DNA of 64,000 bases from Paulinella micropora (GCA_019918135.1 WBZZ01003799.1:61001-125000), one strand, 5' to 3'. Positions 20,282 through 31,334 are shown, numbered from the stretch's first letter. A program made the numbers and translations. Notes: generated from the letters alone by a model not told the origin.

Positions 20282-20755
20282 ATGCACCGAGTCCAGGCAA
20301 GAAAGAAACGTGGTAGCCGCCACCGCCGCGCGGCGGGACAGTGGGCGCTACTTGAACGGGCGGCCCGCCAACCAGCTTGGTTTCCCGGGCTGTTCGAGCT
20401 GTGCCTGGCCCAAGACACCACGGCCGACGCGCGGGTCTTGGTGCGGGCCGGGCTGCAGTTCTTTGAGCAACACCCGCCGCCGCGCCCGACGGCGCGCCCG
20501 CGGTTCGAGAGTCTCCTGCGGCTGGTGGCGAACCAACCCTGGCACGACGACCTCGACACGCTCCGCCGCGTCGTGGTGCTGCTGGAGGGCGGGCATTTGC
20601 AGTGGGTAGACATCGGCGCCAGGGCCAGGCTGCTGGCGCACCACCTGCCGAACGCGGACTTCAACGCGTTGTTCGACCGCGACCCCGTGTGCGTTCTGAC
20701 AGTAGCACATGACAATCGCGAGCTCAGGCAACGTTGCCGGCTCGCCAGGCCCTGA
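20282..20755 (+). CDS. Helical-repeat protein, copy 2
   Basis: The ATG at 20282 (MHRVQARKKRG) aligns with the start chosen for copy 1. It is near-identical to 13438-13950 from WALLERAARQ to LFDRDPVC and then has a different tail (TVAHDNRELRQRCRLARP). Ankyrin-like helix pairs are visible but no repeat is canonical. It converges on the 20724-21080 minus gene and overlaps it by 32 bp. Confidence 0.5.
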   Translation: MHRVQARKKRGSRHRRAAGQWALLERAARQPAWFPGLFELCLAQDTTADARVLVRAGLQFFEQHPPPRPTARPRFESLLRLVANQPWHDDLDTLRRVVVLLEGGHLQWVDIGARARLLAHHLPNADFNALFDRDPVCVLTVAHDNRELRQRCRLARP

Positions 20756-21080
20756 GTTCTTCCGTTTCCTTGGTGTCTAGGCTGAGCAGCGCCAGCCGGC
20801 GCCCGCGGGCAAGCAGTTCGTCGTCGACGTCGAGGCGGGCTAGCCAAGCGCGAACCAGGTCACGTTGCTCCGGCGTAGAGCTGCGGGCCTTGTACACGGC
20901 GCCGTGCCTCATCAGCAACCGTAGGAGCTCCGGATTTGGGCTCGCCAGCCCCGCGGCGCTCATGAGCGCCAGGAGGCTGGGGCCCCGCACTTGGCAGAAG
21001 CGGATCGGGTTGAAACGGCGCCGGGCGGCGGCGCGCAGGAGCCAGGGAATGGTCTTCCAACCCAAATGCAGTGTCACCAC
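20724..21080 (-). CDS. Small ankyrin-like helical protein
   Basis: 118 residues. SLLALMSAAGLASPNPELLR followed by LLMRHGAVYKA has the helix-turn-helix and (H/N)GA spacing of an ankyrin repeat. The N-terminus (WKTIPWLLRAAARRRFNP) looks like a degenerate preceding repeat. It may be part of a longer gene cut by a frame break. Large DNA viruses often carry such genes; function unknown. Confidence 0.4.
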   Translation of the reverse strand: MVTLHLGWKTIPWLLRAAARRRFNPIRFCQVRGPSLLALMSAAGLASPNPELLRLLMRHGAVYKARSSTPEQRDLVRAWLARLDVDDELLARGRRLALLSLDTKETEELRAWRAGNVA

Positions 21081-21135
21081 TGCAAAGGAGTGGTTGGCGC
21101 CGGTCTGGTTGTGTTGTCGGTAGCAGCGCCGTCAA

Positions 21136-21583
21136 ACCTCGTTGCCCGGCGTCTCGGATCCGTAGGTTGTGCTAGCCACTGGTGAGCGGTTCTGTAGCAA
21201 CCAACCAGCTACCGAAACCAGCAAAAGAACTGAGAGGCAGCGCAAGCGTGAACCGTGCGGGCCAGGCACAGATCCTCAGCCCTCCGGGACATGAATACTT
21301 TGTTGCAGTCATGATTCTGTTTGGAGCAAAAAAGGAGGGGTAGGGTGACGGAGGAAATGAGGGGCGGATTGGGGAAGGCGGCCCCCTCCCCCCGCCTCCT
21401 CCACCTAGAACGCGCCCGGTGCACATTCTGGTTGGCGAAGGGGTGGGGGAGGGGGGGGGGGGCGGCCCGTCCGCACTCCGTCCTGCTCCCCCTTGTTTTT
21501 CTGTGTTTCCCATCCCACCCCACCTCCCTCCCTCCCTCTCTCTAACTTTTCTCTCTCCGCTCTGTTACATACTCTGTTGGGAG
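21136..21583. other. Intergenic, C/G-run-rich
   Basis: G run at 21450-21462 and C/T-rich DNA. No supported gene. Confidence 0.55.
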
Positions 21584-22379
21584 CTAAGGGTGATTCACTA
21601 CGTTAGGAATGGCGGCGAGGAAGCAAAAATTGTGCAAAGGGTGTACTTTCCAGCCTAGCCACAAATCAATTGGGCCACGCGCGGGCAAGTGCGCGCGCAG
21701 GTAGGCGAGCGCCTCGCATCGGTACAACAGAGCTACCGTGCCAGAACTGTGGTCGCCGGCAACAGAGCGGAACAGCCCCGGCGCGACCGCGAATCTGTCC
21801 CACGCAAGGCGGCGGTCGCGCACTTTGGTGTACAGCGTGATCACGCCCCAGCGCGCGGTGTTGGTCGAGAGCAGACGTTCTATGCCGGCGGTGTCAGAGA
21901 GCAAGGCATCGTCCTCCAGGATGAGTATGCTGTTGTTGACGGTATTACAAACCTTGGCGAGTGCGTGCTCCCACAGCCACACGTGCGAGAGCGCCAGGGC
22001 GCTCCTTGCGCGACAGACCCCTTTCGGTTACCCACCCGCGCACTTGCAGCGACGCAAGTTCAGTCGGTTTGCGCGCGTCGACTCCGTGCCACACGATACA
22101 TCCACGCCCCGCGTCACGGAAAACGTTGTACAAATGCATTGAGTTGTTGGCGCGCGCCGTGCCGGGGTCGGCTACCGAGAGCACAAAGACGACGTAGTTG
22201 GACGCAGCACGGTCTGTATGGCGCCGCGTCTGCAGGACGATTACGACGACCAGTGCACAAAACACGGCCAGAAAGGCGGTCCTGGAGGCAATCTCAAGTT
22301 CGGGCTGCTTACGCAACTTTTCATTTGTTTCTTTGTGCCTAGCCAGGCCAAGAGGGGGGGAAAGTGCATTTCGTTGCAT
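21584..22379 (-). CDS. GT25-family glycosyltransferase with membrane anchor, one frameshift
   Basis: The N-terminal frame (22379 to about 22000) has a type-II signal anchor (FLAVFCALVVVIVLQ), then the GT25-type opening block (YVVFVLSVADPGTARANN, HGVDARKPTEL). Near 22000 the frame shifts. The second frame to 21584 contains ALSHVWLWEHA, the SILILEDDALLSD motif (EDD metal/sugar site) and DLWLGWKVHPLHNF. These match the order of LPS/collagen-type GT25 enzymes, which transfer galactose or similar sugars in the secretory pathway. Length is about 265 residues, near the minimum for the family. The frame break lies in GC-rich sequence. Divergent from the GT32 gene that follows. Confidence 0.6.
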
Positions 22380-22583
22380 CGCAATTTCTTTTTCGTCTTT
22401 CTCTCAGCCCCCTCCATCCCCCCCCCCCGTCCCCGATATCATCACCCCGGGTGTAGAGGGTGGGGGGGGGGGGGGGGGGGAGGGGGAGCGGCAGGCCATA
22501 GTGTACAGGCAACGAGTTAGAAAGGCGCGCTTGGGCGCTGTCTGTAGACCCAAAAACCTCCCAGCCGCGAGCGAACAAGAAAG

Positions 22584-23327
22584 ATGCTCACGGCTCTAAT
22601 GCGAATGCTAGGATCGCCCCGCGCGCCAAGCTGTACAGAAGTACTCAAGCCCAAGGAAACAGCCATCGCGAGAGCGCCGGTTCTGAACATTTCAACTATG
22701 CCTGCGGTACTACACCAAATCTACTTCGACTTTGGGACGCCCGTAGAAATGCAGACTAGGCTATGGGAGCTAAGCTTTTCCTGGTCCCGTGTGCTGCCGG
22801 ACTGGCAACATTTGCTTTGGACTGAACCCGAGGTCGATTGCGTGGTGAAATCGTACTTGCCATGGCTACGAGCGACGTACGCTCACCTGTCGTTACCCAC
22901 TGAAAAGGTTGACATGGGGCGCTATGTATTGGTGTATGTCTATGGAGGTCTCTACTCTGACCTAGACATAGAAGTCAGAGAGCGGCTTTTCGAGCTGGAG
23001 GATTATAAGGCACAAGCCTATGTCATGTTCGAAAACAACGGGCTGGCGGCGGCCCTGCCGGGAAGTTCTTTTGTCAGGGAATTGCTGTTAAGGCAGCAGA
23101 GCAGGTTTATGCGCGGATGGGGCGCGCGCTTGCAGGCATGGCGGGAGACGGGCAGGTGGCAATGGAACTATAATGTGCTCGACACCACGGGGCCCCGTGT
23201 GGTCAGCCAGCTTATCAGTGAGTGGACGCAGGGTGATCTAGGCCATGGTCTGCACCGCAATGCGACATTGTATATTCTTCCAGACATATTCCGTGCATCC
23301 CCAATATTCCTTGTTCGGAACGCCTGA
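22584..23327 (+). CDS. GT32-family (OCH1/TcdB-like) glycosyltransferase
   Basis: 247 codons open. MPAVLHQIYFDFG is the typical GT32 entry (the start may be this internal ATG at 22698). SFSWSRVLPDWQHLLW follows, then MGRYVLVYVYGGLYSDLDIE, the DxD sugar-nucleotide motif. A TGP block (NVLDTTGPRVVSQ) comes near the end. The family transfers mannose or related sugars in the Golgi. The C-terminus is short and a second frame continues to 23541 with little likeness. A possible sugar-decoration gene set is formed with the GT25 and GT34-like genes nearby. Confidence 0.7.
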   Translation: MLTALMRMLGSPRAPSCTEVLKPKETAIARAPVLNISTMPAVLHQIYFDFGTPVEMQTRLWELSFSWSRVLPDWQHLLWTEPEVDCVVKSYLPWLRATYAHLSLPTEKVDMGRYVLVYVYGGLYSDLDIEVRERLFELEDYKAQAYVMFENNGLAAALPGSSFVRELLLRQQSRFMRGWGARLQAWRETGRWQWNYNVLDTTGPRVVSQLISEWTQGDLGHGLHRNATLYILPDIFRASPIFLVRNA

Positions 23328-24180
23328 ATCATTTATACACGTTTACCTGGAAGGGGCAGGCGCCGCGGGCTGTATTGCCGTTGGTGGCCATGTTGCTGGC
23401 AATAGGGGCAGCTGCCGCAGGCGCGGGCGTGGCGTGCCTTCGGCACGTGCATCACGGCGGCCCCCCTTTTCCCGCCTTTTCCTTTCTTTAGCCCGGCCCC
23501 CCCCTCTCTCCGTCTCACAACATTTGAGTTTCCTCTCGTAGGATCAAAAGACAGGCGAAAATTAAACGAAAGAGCGGGGCCCTCCCTTTTCTCTTACCAT
23601 CCGGCCCCCCCCCCCACTCCACCCCTTTTTCCCCTGGCCTAAAGTGCGGGCAACCGATCCCCCCCCCCCCCCCCCCCTCTCCCCCATTTGGGATCCAAGA
23701 AGAATTCTCTGCCTGCTTCATTTGTCCAACGCATTCAAAAAACCACAAATCCAGGTACGTGCATGACAACAGGGAAGCCACTTGGCGCTAGGGGGGCGAG
23801 GTACGGGTTCGACCTGTGACATCGAATGAGACAGCTCACTCTCTGGGAAAAGGTGACCAGGCGTCCAGCGCAGGGGGCAACTAGCCCGGCCGCCAGCACT
23901 GAGCCCAAGCCAGCCCGCAGCCCGCGAGCTGTGACGTAGAGCCACGATAAGCCAAGACCAGAGAGAAGAAAGGCGAGTCGGACAGTCTGGCGAAGCCAGT
24001 TTTAGCTTATGCGCCTTTCTGGACCGAGTCTGCCAGCGAGATATCCAGGCAGCTACCTCTAGCTGTAGGCAGCGGCTTGGCTCTGGCTGTCTGGCCCTTT
24101 CCTCTGAGCAAGGTCATGGGGTATGGATCCTGGAGCTCGACCCGCAGGTACGACCGACCACGCGACCGAGCTCACAGGCG
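23328..24180. other. Intergenic, C-rich then unique
   Basis: C runs at 23607 and 23660 (about 19 nt). From 23.9 kb the sequence is unique but non-coding in appearance. It may be the 5' flank of the Fanzor element. Confidence 0.5.
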
Positions 24181-24189
24181 ACCTCCTGG

Positions 24190-25747
24190 CAGTCGCGACT
24201 TGCACTCCTGCCCGCAACCAAGGTCGATGCGCGACTGAACGCAGCACAAGCAGGTGAGAAGCAGAAGCTGTCCAAGAAGACGTTTAGTCTCAACAAGAAG
24301 GCGGACAAGACGCCCCCGCTTAAGACGCTCACGTGCAGAATCTACCCCAAGACCAAAGATAAAGAAGTTAGGCGAGCCTGGCTGCGGAAGGCGTGGCTGC
24401 TCTACCGCGCTGTGCATAAAACCTGGAATGCTGCGCTGGCTTGGCAGCGCAAAGAGGATGAGCGCTTTCCGCACTGCCACGAAGAACAGAAAGCTACTCG
24501 GGCTAGTAGGAAAAGGCCCAGGCGTTTGGAAACAGAGGAGAAGCCCGCCAAGAAACAAAAGAAGGAGACACAAGCGGAGACGCTCGAGGCGGCGAGGAAA
24601 GCCATCCGTCGTCAAGAGCAAAAAGCGCGCCGAGAAAAAAGAAGGGCCGAGCTGGGCGGCAGAATGCGGCGCCTGGGCGACTTTGACCTAGATACGCTGC
24701 GCCTGCGTTTTGTGAAAGACGGTAGCAAATTCGTGCAAAGCATTCCTGGCTGCTCCAGGTGCCGTATGACATCCGCGAAGTGGCCATCCAGGACTTGCAA
24801 GCGGCGAGGGCCTCCGCCATCTCCAATCTTAGGCAGAAGGGCAGACTGTTCCACTGGAAGAGGGTAAACTTCCGCAGGTGGGAAGAGCGCAAGTCCACGA
24901 TTGCGATCTCGCACACAAATTGGGGCCGCCGGCGAGGTTTCTTTGCAGGCTTTCTGGGCGGTGACTCAGTTGCCTCCAGAGATCGGAGAAAGCAAGAGCA
25001 CAAGCTCGAAATCAAGCACGACGTGCGCCTGAGGGTTGATCGCCTGGGCAAATGGTACTTACACATACCGGTAGAGATACAGCAGCGCCAGCGTGATGTT
25101 TCCGATCCTGACTCCAAGCGCGTAGTGAGCATCGACCCGGGTGTCCGCAGCTTTCTGACTGTGTACCACGCGGACTCTGGCGCGATCACCGAATTCGGCT
25201 GCGGGTCGATTGCACGCGTGTACCGGCTCCAGAAGCATACAGACAAGTTGCTGAGCAAGCTAGAGCTGCTGGCTAAGGACACGAGCAAGAAGCGCAACCG
25301 CTGGCGCCTACGGCGCGCTATCACCCGAGTGCGTGCTAAAATCTATGCCGTCAGGTGGCTGCTTGATAACCACGACTGCGTGGTGCTGCCTTGGTTTGGG
25401 GCAGCGGATATGGTGCAAGGCGCTGGTGTCGCCAGAAAAACCAAGCGCAAGATGCTGGCCTGGCGTCACGCGGCTTTTCGCAAGCGTTTGCTCGACCTGC
25501 AGAGAGAATACGTCGGCAAGTGCAAGGTGCTAGTCTGCAACGAAAACTTCACCACGCAGGCGTGTATGCAATGCGGGGCGCTGTGGCCGGACATTGGAGC
25601 CGCGAGGACCGGCGCGGCCCTCGGGGTGCGGACAGCGATCAAGACAGCGGCTCGGACTCGGAGCGGCAATGGGTGGCCCGGCGTGCGACGCGTAAGTGCT
25701 TCTACGACCCGGGCGGTGAATTCCAGTGGCGGCGCCAACGACTGTGA
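24190..25747 (+). CDS. Fanzor/TnpB-type RNA-guided nuclease homologue, frames broken
   Basis: The N-terminal frame (about 24190-24760) shows KTLTCRIYPKTKDKE and WLLYRAVHKTWNAALAWQ, the TnpB/Fanzor wedge-helix pattern, with a Lys/Arg-rich insertion. It shifts near 24755 into a frame with VPYDIREVAIQDLQAARASA, then RuvC-I VVSIDPGVRSFLTVY (Asp). The Fanzor block VVLPWFGAADMVQ, KRKMLAWRHAAFRKRLLDLQ and NENFTTQACMQCG (Glu and zinc-finger CxxC) follow. Near 25600 the frame shifts again; the last piece (ADSDQDSGSDSERQ) may hold the RuvC-III Asp in a D-x-D setting. No in-frame ATG is visible near the 5' end. The gene sits exactly at the GC-rich/AT-rich boundary. Probably inactive unless the breaks are assembly errors. 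Confidence 0.7.
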
Positions 25748-25772
25748 CCTTTGTTTTACTACGGTATCATAA

Positions 25773-28700
25773 GTTAAGTTGGTTCATATATATGTAAATT
25801 GGGTGGATTTAGTGCGGTGGGACGCATCACGTAATGAGTTTTGAATATTTTTTTGTACTTTTTCTTTGTTTGAAAGATCTAAATCAGCCGGAGTGCTTAG
25901 TAAAATAAAATAAAAAAATTTAATTTAAAAAAATTTAAATTTCAAATTTTAAAGAATTTTCAGACATGATTTTTTTGATGTTTATTATTCGTTATTGCTT
26001 TTAAACGTATGGTGCGCACTCCTCAGAAGTATGATATTTAACTAGGACAACATGGTTTGTTGATGATTCTCGTATAGCAAACGCGATGCGTCCCGCCATT
26101 TTTGTTCCCAAAATATCGGTGGGACTTTGGGCAATTTTGGGGGAAAAAAGGAATTTGTCATGGGGAAAAAGTAAATGGGAAGGGTCTTCAATTCGCTTCT
26201 CGTTCTATCTTCACCCTTATTTTCTTATAAAGCCAGTTGAGAATTCGACACACTATGTCTCAATAAACATCTGTACCAAAGCACTTTTCGCCAAAATGTA
26301 AACTGACTGAGCACCATGCAATTGAAATCCGGTCCCTGAGAGAGGTGTGAAAATGAGAAAAATCGATGTTTCATTTACGAAGTAAGTGCTACAAGGCTGG
26401 AAATTAGCTCAAATATGTTACTTTATCATCCTACTTATGTAAAAATTTTTACTGTTGTTGAAAACGATGGAATCTATGAAATAGAAAATTTCGTTTTTGG
26501 TTCAGACAGACCTCAGTGGACTCATTCCCCTGTACATTTCGAAAACGATGCTCCTCCGTCTATTTTATGAATGGAAATGTATCTACAGGTCACAGATACG
26601 TGGTTGAACACAAAAAATTGGAAGAGAAGGCACTACAAAAAAATGAGCAGGGGTTTGAGTCCAGCGCATTCGAGATGCAAAAAAGCTGAAACACTCATTT
26701 TGAGATTTTGGGCCTTACAGCAAATATTAACAAAATCCCTCTTACACACGCTTAGAATGCATCAGTATACGACCGTGCAAGCATTCAAGTTCTAAGCAGG
26801 CTGAAAGCCTTGTGCATGGCATTCTGAACACCAATCCAGGGCATATTTTATTGACTGAATTCGTTACTATATATGATGTAAGTTTTCTCAGCCTCTAGGC
26901 TTTCTCGCCACAAACCGTCTGGAGGAAATACGAAATGCAATCATGGTAATCGAATCAGGTACTTTCTAGATTTGTTTCTGGTCATTTGGAGACAAGATTC
27001 ATTTTTTTATTTTTGTCAGAGTGAAAATTGAACGTATTTTGCTAGCATTTTTTGTAGCGAGGAAGGCAAGAAACCGGATAAAAATTTATGAACTGTATTG
27101 AAAGAGTGATTATCGAAACATATTTAATAATCAATATGCACAGAACGCTATGTGGAGAGAGTTCTCCATTGTTTAAGATTCCAAACTTCTTTGGCAAGCA
27201 TGGTCTTCCTAGTTTGGCCGGTCCAGGCCAAGCACCGCAAAATCAGCACGAAATGTCAAAAATAAGTGGATGAGCGGAGGAACTGAAAAGTAGAGATTGA
27301 GTCTGTTTAAATAGTTCTCAAATAGTAAATTTAATAGATAATTCATCATTCTATGGAACACATATAAAAAATACAAATGCTTTTCAAGTTCAATAAATCT
27401 TAATATATTTTACTAAAGTTTGCACTGTTTCTGCTTATGTCCGAGTCAAAAATCAACTTGAACATGTGCTTTCACAAGGTTGTGAAATCAACTTGAAGAT
27501 ATTAGATTTGCATTCCATAATATTAATGTCATAATTCTTTAACAAAACGCACAAGTTTCACAGCACCAATTAGCTTACTTATTTCAAAATCTTTTCCTCA
27601 CAACTAACAGCATCGGGACGACATATGCAAGTTCTTCATTCATTGTGTCACGGTTCCTTACACATCAGAAACTCAGTTAGATGTTTAGGATCAGGGCCTC
27701 TGACACTATTTTTCCAGTGTTATTTCCCGGGCCCAGCTCGAGCAACTTGAAAAACACAGTAGAATTTCCTAGCCTGGCCGCAATCGTCACGTGAAACTTC
27801 ACGCTCAAAAATGTTGGAGACGGCTTGAACATGAAATTTTTGAGGTTGATGTTTGAGGTAAGTTTTGAACGTCTTGCACCGCTAAATTTCATATATTTAA
27901 TAAAATCCTTTTGCAAGTCACAGTGACATTGAAGTTCAATATTGAAATATTGTAATTTCACAACTTTTGAAAAAATATAAGACAAAACTTTATTAGCATT
28001 TTGATAAGGAGCTATTAATAATAAATTAATAACTACATATGAGCTCAAAACTAAAAAACTTTTTTTGGTGGTCTTGAATGTAAACAGCAATATATTATCT
28101 TAATGAATCCGAAAAAGAAAGCGGCAACAGACCAGCATTAAAATTGCATTAAGTCCAATCCGGACAAACAATACTGGAAAAGTGTACTTTTTACATGCTA
28201 TCAGGTGGGTGATGCCTACAATGTTATTAATACCCACCTAAACAAACTGTGTAATCTCTCTCTATTAACTCTCCGTTACTTTGATAGTATTAGGTATAGT
28301 AATGGTTCAATATAGGTGTAATAGGTAATGGTTCAATATACTCTTGTCAATAAATCTACAATGCAGCCTAACAGAGTGAAGAACAATTAGCTATTACACA
28401 TATATTACTATCAATTTAACAGACAGTTTATATATATATATATAGAGAGAGAGAAAAGAGATTACACACCTTATTCACATGTATATACTTTTAGCAGTTC
28501 GGTGAAGTAGGTCTAGTGTCTCAATATTCTCGTTTAAAAAAAAAGACAAACACAGATGATAATGCAAAATTATGAATATTTATTCATATCAAAATGCCAT
28601 AGCGCGGTGCGGCGGCGCGCCTCCATGCATGTCAGCGCTTGTTGGGTGGACTGATTACATCCCGACCGGCCTGCAGTCAGATCCTTGACGGTCGCTAGCC

Positions 28701-28990
28701 GGCTTGCAGAATTTATTCAAGACGCAAGTCACTGGCAACCACTTTATACCTGCATTCGCAGAACAAAATCACATATCAATACTCAATACTTCGTTCACAC
28801 CATGATCAGTGTTGACTCCACGTCAAAATATTAAGAAAAAATTGACTTCAGGTAGCTTGCGGGAAAAAATTCAGAAAGCCTGCCAACTTGAAGCCATGAT
28901 TCCTGTGCGATGGCATCCTAGATCTGGGGGCGGCACTGGTAGTAGCGGCGGCACTGGTAGTAGCGGCGGCACCGGTGCAGCCCCTTAACC
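25773..28990. other. AT-rich DNA without recognised genes
   Basis: Composition falls abruptly to AT-rich after the Fanzor gene. ORFs are short and low-quality; the 137-codon minus frame at 27677-28090 has no recognisable motif. A short (TA)n/(GA)n stretch lies at 28430-28455. I see no transposon ends. Confidence 0.6.
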
Positions 28991-28993
28991 CGC

Positions 28994-29150
28994 CAATGAG
29001 GCAGCCAGGGCAGCTAGCCCCGCCTCAAGGCGAGCTTTTCGTGTAAAAACCAGGTCAACTTTGGTGTCTCACCGCAGTCAGGATCACTTTGCGTAGCTAA
29101 CGTAGCAAAGTCGAGCCGTGAGGCGGCTAGCTGCCCTGGCTGCCTCATTG
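28994..29150. repeat. Inverted repeat with about 32-bp arms
   Basis: 28994-29027 is the reverse complement of 29119-29150 except for two extra C bases. The loop is about 91 bp. A short direct repeat (GGCGGCACTGGTAGTAGC, three times) lies just left at 28929-28970. Confidence 0.75.
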
Positions 29151-29181
29151 CGCGAGGTCCCGCAGTCCCCGAGTCACATTA

Positions 29182-29590
29182 TTATTGAACTTGAAATGCA
29201 GCGAAATCTGCTACTGACACCGAGCAGGCCTCATAATCGCTGGCGTGGTTGCTGGCATCCCGGGGGGCAAATTTCCAGACAACCGCATCTTTCCGGTGCT
29301 CGAAGACGATCGTGGGTAGAGGTTGACTGCTGTGTTGTCGCCGCTCGTGGATGATTTCCCGAATCGCGCAGTTGATAGTCCGCGACTTGCCGATGCCCGG
29401 CGAGCCGATGATGAGGAAGTGCTGTGAACTGCGGCCAGGCGACCGTCCTCAGGCAGCGCCCGCTTGAAGGTAACGCGCTGCACTGGGGTCGCCACCAGCT
29501 CTTGTATATACTTGGTGGCAGTCGCGTCAGACTTCCACGGGACCTCCGCTGCCTTGCCTATATCAATGTGTACACAAATGGAGGGTGATA
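29182..29590 (-). pseudogene. P-loop NTPase fragment (RHS/Crinkler-type)
   Basis: One minus frame gives KYIQELVATPVQRVTF. After a one-base shift near 29425 the next reads HFLIIGSPGIGKSRTINCAI, a Walker A motif (29383-29406), followed by REIIHERR and PTIVFEHRKDAVVWKF. This block order is that of the ATPase domain of retrotransposon-hot-spot and Crinkler proteins. The frame ends at 29182 with two stops and no Walker B is found, so it is a fragment. Confidence 0.45.
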
Positions 29591-29699
29591 ACCGCGGTAG
29601 TCTTCAGTAAAAAGCAGTAGGCATGGGGCATGAGGCAGCCAAACCGGCACAATAGAGACCACAACGATACCAACCAAGAAAACTAAGTTGAGTTTGGAA

Positions 29700-30228
29700 G
29701 TGGGAAGGAGGCGCGATTGAACGGAGAGAAAGAAGATATATAGATATTATTACAGATAGATCGATAGATATCGACTAATGTCAGAAAAGAAGCTGCTAAC
29801 AAGGTAGACGGAGTGATAGATATCTATCTATCCAGATAGATCTTTTAGCTTCGCACAGCCATTGTGGCCATGCCTTGGCCTGCTGGCATGTACCTCTCCC
29901 ACGCAACCCAGTGCGAGTGAGTGCCTACTCAGGTGAGCTCGAGACTCTCACTACAGCAACCCATGGAAAGGGGTAAGTAACTGGCAAGAGTCGGCAAATA
30001 TTTTTGGGGGGTTCTAATAGAATGCTGCCTGAACTCCAAGGTCAACTGTTTGGACAGGTGGCTGGAGCATCCTCCGGAGAAGATGGATAGTGTTTAATTC
30101 GTACGCATGGCGTAGGATTTGAACCCCCCCCAAGCTTCCATTTCTGTCACGGTAAGATGAACTGATGAAATATCGACTAATGTCAGAAAAAAGGAGCTTC
30201 TGATTTCGTCAACCAGGAAGTCTGTGGG

Positions 30229-30271
<43 letters not shown>

Positions 30272-30349
30272 AAGATATATATACGTATGGCTAGATAGCA
30301 ATTCACAGATATATTACCATGCAGCAAGAACCATCAGAGAAGATAGGTG

Positions 30350-30402
<53 letters not shown>

Positions 30403-30456
30403 TGTTTAATCTAGGAGCGTCGCATAGTGAGTGACCGTAGGCATCGTATGATTAGT

Positions 30457-30509
<53 letters not shown>

Positions 30510-30510
30510 G
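29700..30510. repeat. (GATA)n tracts with repeat-X fragments
   Basis: GATA arrays at 30231-30271, 30350-30402 and 30457-30508. Fragments of the repeat described at 41192 (TCGACTAATGTCAGAAAA) occur at 29769 and 30172. No genes. Confidence 0.8.
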
Positions 30511-31180
30511 TCTCGCAACTCTTTCGAAGCAGAAAAGAAAACTCTCTCTTCAATGTCAGCATTTGTGGATGACGCAAGAGTTGTATGGGGAGAGTGAGAG
30601 GGGCTACCTGCTCCACCGGAGTGCATGTGATCCAATCGATTCATGAGCCGAGTCGCAACAGCGCCGACGACAGACAGGCAGACGGCAAGCAAAGCGTTGA
30701 GCCGAAACGCACAAGGATCCTTGGGAAGACATGCAAACAGGCAGACACAGGTAGCTATACCCCACGCTCCCCACACACAGAGTAATCTTTACAGGGGTCC
30801 ATAAATACACGGCTTTTAAAACTGACGAGGGCACTGTGGTGTATTCCGGGCTCCTCATAATGTCAGGCGTGACTGATAACCGAAGCATGCACAGATTCAG
30901 AGGCAAAATTGCAGGCCGTAGCTCTGCAAAGACCCCGCTGAACCAGGGCAGTCACAAACCCCTGTGGCCCCGAACCATGCACAGCACAGTCCGGGGTACT
31001 ACGGTCTTTCCCGATAGGTCTATCCGTCTGTTTCGGGAATGTCAGCTGTCTTTCCAGCGTCATGCGTATCAGATTAAGGGCGCACTGACCAATCACAGTA
31101 TAGCGCTTCCCATCTAATCTTTAGCAGGTCCCAAACGGGATGGAGATGATGTCTCGCAACTCTTTCGAGTGCAGACAAGA
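30510..31180. other. Unique-looking DNA, no supported gene
   Basis: Bounded by two copies of GATGTCTCGCAACTCTTTCG (30507 and 31148). Short ORFs only. It may be a non-autonomous element, because the same 20-mer sits at both ends in direct orientation beside GATA arrays. Confidence 0.4.
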
Positions 31181-31299
31181 AAGATAGATAGATAGGTAGA
31201 TAGATGGATAGATAGATAGGAGGAAAAAGTATAATAACAAAATAGTAATAGAAGAAAAAAGAGGAGTAGGAGCAGGAGCAGGAGAGGAAGGGGAAGAAA

Positions 31300-31334
<35 letters not shown>

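Larger units (their letters stand above)
19008..20755. repeat. Inverted duplication, right arm
   Basis: Mirror image of the left arm at 13438-16010. It contains MYND copy 2, the coiled-coil gene copy 2 and the helical-repeat gene copy 2. Confidence 0.8.

Noticed and set aside
24503-25324. Long minus-strand ORF at 24.5-25.3 kb
   Set aside because: Antisense shadow of the Fanzor frame; its Ser/Arg-rich composition has no motif.
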